Shown here: positions 61,690 to 64,000 of the stretch, piece by piece
How positions within the stretch are numbered: the first letter of the stretch is position 1
Layout of the letters: every line of letters starts with the position of its first letter
DNA from: Gossypium raimondii
Lineage: Eukaryota; Streptophyta; Magnoliopsida; Malvales; Malvaceae
Assembly: GCF_025698545.1 (NCBI RefSeq)
Contig: NC_068569.1
Span: 11,346,001-11,410,000 of the forward strand
Length of the DNA stretch: 64,000 bases
Direction of reading: 5' to 3'
The notes under the pieces: model-generated
The model's input: only the letters and a program-made list of their open reading frames with translations
Databases searched by the model: none
Told to the model about the DNA's origin: nothing
Program-made: the position numbers and the translations under genes

Positions 61690-64000
61690 GGGTGGAGTTC
61701 CATGTGGTTAATTGGAGTAGGTGTCCTTGGTTGGAGTGCTTGAAGCATTTTAATGGTCCTATCTCCTAATCTAAGATACATTTGATGTGGGGTTGAAAGT
61801 TACTTGTGGTGTAAGTATCACATTTCATCTTATATAATTTGAATACTCATACGTCTCTTCACCTGTTAATTTTTTTGGGATTGGTAAATTTTAAAGATTA
61901 TTTATTTATTTAAAGGTATTTATGAGGCAGGTCAGGATTTAATATATGAATATCATATCGTTGTTTAATCTTAATTCAACTCGAAATATGAATCTTAAAT
62001 TTTATCTAATTTTTATTTTTGTAAATGGTTAATTCAATAATGTTTATGCTTGCATATTATTTTTTAATATAATTATTTTATTTAATATTTAGTATATATA
62101 TTTACGACTATGATATTTTTCTTTTATTAAAATTTTAAATATAAACAACTTAACGTGTTTTTAATATTTATGTTATAATATATTAATTTAATTTAAAATG
62201 ATATATAACTATTAAATGATAAGGGCTTTAACCATTACTCTCTTTTGGCATATATGAGGTCGATACTAGTGAGCTTAGTGGATATAACTAAATTATCCAT
62301 TATGCTTGAAATTGTTGGACTGTTGTGGTCATGAAATCCAAAATGATAGTATTTAAGTGAAATATAATAATTATTTTGAATTTTAATTCAATTAGCATAA
62401 TTACTGTTGCAACAAATTGGAATATTCTTAAAGATGTTATAGGAGGTTATAGAAAGGTAAGATATAATAATTAAAAAACAAAGGCTAAGAAGTATTCCTT
62501 ACGAGGAAGTTGACATGATAATAAATTGCAGTGCCAAAAAGCTTGTTGAATGTTGTATTCAGACTAAAATAAATGGTGGACATTAATTTTAAGATGTACC
62601 ATCACAAGGAGAGTTGGTGAGTCAATTTTTTATCGTCAGAGATAGATAAGATGAATATGCTTAAGGTTTAATTAGTGTGGGCGGCTTATTTTGGGAGTCG
62701 GGATATGATTGTTGCAACATTCTTTTTTACATTTCACAGTTTTAACCAAAGTTTATTATTGTTATATCTCCTCTGATTTAGGATACATGGCAATATAGTA
62801 AGTTGCTTGAGAAGTACTTGCAAGTAATTCTTAACTCTCCATTGTTCGAATAGTCATCGAATTACCAATGTCTCGGAAGATTTACCTCCACTCAACCTCC
62901 TAGCCTCTTCAAAAGAGTTCTAGCCATTAAGTTATTAGTCCTTGCGAATTGACTACCCGCTACCATCAGAAAGGTCTTTGCCTATTCATCTTTACGACCA
63001 AACCACCCTCCTTTTTAATGTGAATACAATCTTTATTGTAGACACATCCTTTAGGCCACCAAGCCCTACCTTAATGTAACAATCCCATACCATAATTTAA
63101 AAGGAATGACAAAATGAGTCCCATCATGAATATCTCTCCATGCACACCACAATGATAGCCTATTAGTAGATGGTTTACCATATTAGAACTATCAAGCACA
63201 AGACCTCCACTATATATACCCCCTTTCTCCTTTGTGCTATTAGGTCCTTTACTTACACTCCTCTTATGCTCCGCTCAGCTAGGATGAACCAATCTTCCTT
63301 AACACCACCGCATCATCCTCTTTATCCCCTCCCTTATTGATATACTCATAAAAAAACTTATCATCTAATCATCCCAAAATTCAATATTAAATTTTAATCA
63401 TTTCCCTCTATCTTTTCCAAAGACATGTCTGATTCTAAACATTTCGATGACGATGGACGAAATGGGGCAAAATTTTATAAAAAAGCCAAATGAAGCAAGT
63501 AATAAAAAAGTTTGTGTTTGTACCCAAAATCGGAGTTCAAACATTTGTGTAATTAATTTCCTTTTCAAGAGTAAAGAAGTGCAGAGTAATAAAAAGAAAA
63601 CAAATCAGTAATCGGCTAAAATCAAAATTCATGAATCATTTAACCTTCAGATGAGGGAACATTTAACTCAAAACATATTATATTAGGACAAAGACGAATC
63701 CAATTTGTGAGTTAAAAACTGGATAAATATTGGGCCTGAAATCTCTTGGAATTGACGTGCTGCTAAAAGGTAATGATCCATTATTTGGGCTCAAAGTATT
63801 CTATATCCAAGTAAGCAAATAATAGTAAAAATTAATTTCAGAATTCAGATGAATAAGCATTTGATCGAATTCACTGCTTTGACCCCCATACCAACTTATG
63901 GTGCATCCTGGGGAAAAACATTAATCCCAATCTTTATATTTCTTTTCCTTTCGGATTTCATCTTTACATTTCCAACAACTTAATTACCACGCCACCAAAA
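61690..64000. other. Spacer without a supported gene
   Basis: AT-rich to about 62600, then less so. The stretch 62780-63400 has a composition closer to coding DNA, but I found no long open frame or recognisable motif on either strand. It may be a decayed retroelement or gene remnant. Confidence 0.35.

Overview
This is plant nuclear DNA. The genes have many short spliceable exons with GT/AG borders, the spacers are very AT-rich, and inverted-repeat DNA transposons and LTR-retrotransposon remnants are everywhere. The long-terminal-repeat type (starting TGTAACAGCCC, ending GGGTGTTACA, with ACACGGCCGTGTG-like patches) and the MULE/plant-mobile-domain debris resemble what I know from cotton. I therefore infer a eudicot, probably Malvaceae (Gossypium). 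That is recognition, not a database result.

Layout. 1-5.6 kb: the last exon of an unidentified lysine-rich protein gene (+), two small inverted-repeat elements, and an ATL-type RING-H2 ubiquitin ligase gene (-). 5.6-22 kb: a gene-free block. Its core is a solo LTR (9377-17754) with matching 5-bp flanks, split by a second solo LTR in the opposite orientation and by a 2.6-kb foldback made of two head-out copies of the same LTR's 5' part. 23.5 kb: a short second RING-H2 gene (-).

25-41 kb is the gene-dense part. It holds a seven-exon gene for a probable plastid protein with NUMOD3 motifs (+), a ten-exon 26S proteasome ATPase RPT1 gene (-), and a sixteen-exon STRUBBELIG-family LRR receptor pseudokinase gene (-). 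I rebuilt all three exon by exon, and each total is divisible by three. 41-47 kb is spacer with a hAT-like element. At 47.7 kb lies a 59-residue DVL/ROTUNDIFOLIA small-peptide gene (+). At 49-52 kb is a five-exon 4-coumarate:CoA ligase gene (-) with AC-type MYB-binding elements upstream.

54.6-59.6 kb is a decayed composite transposon. GC-rich palindromes sit at both sides, a broken plant-mobile-domain gene is on the + strand, and a broken MULE transposase-like gene is on the - strand, joined tail to tail. 60-61.1 kb is a non-autonomous hAT element with a perfect 8-bp target duplication, inserted into an older MITE. The rest is spacer with no supported gene. The host genes do not form a pathway: they act in protein turnover (two RING ligases, RPT1), organ shape and cell signalling (SRF, DVL) and phenylpropanoid metabolism (4CL).
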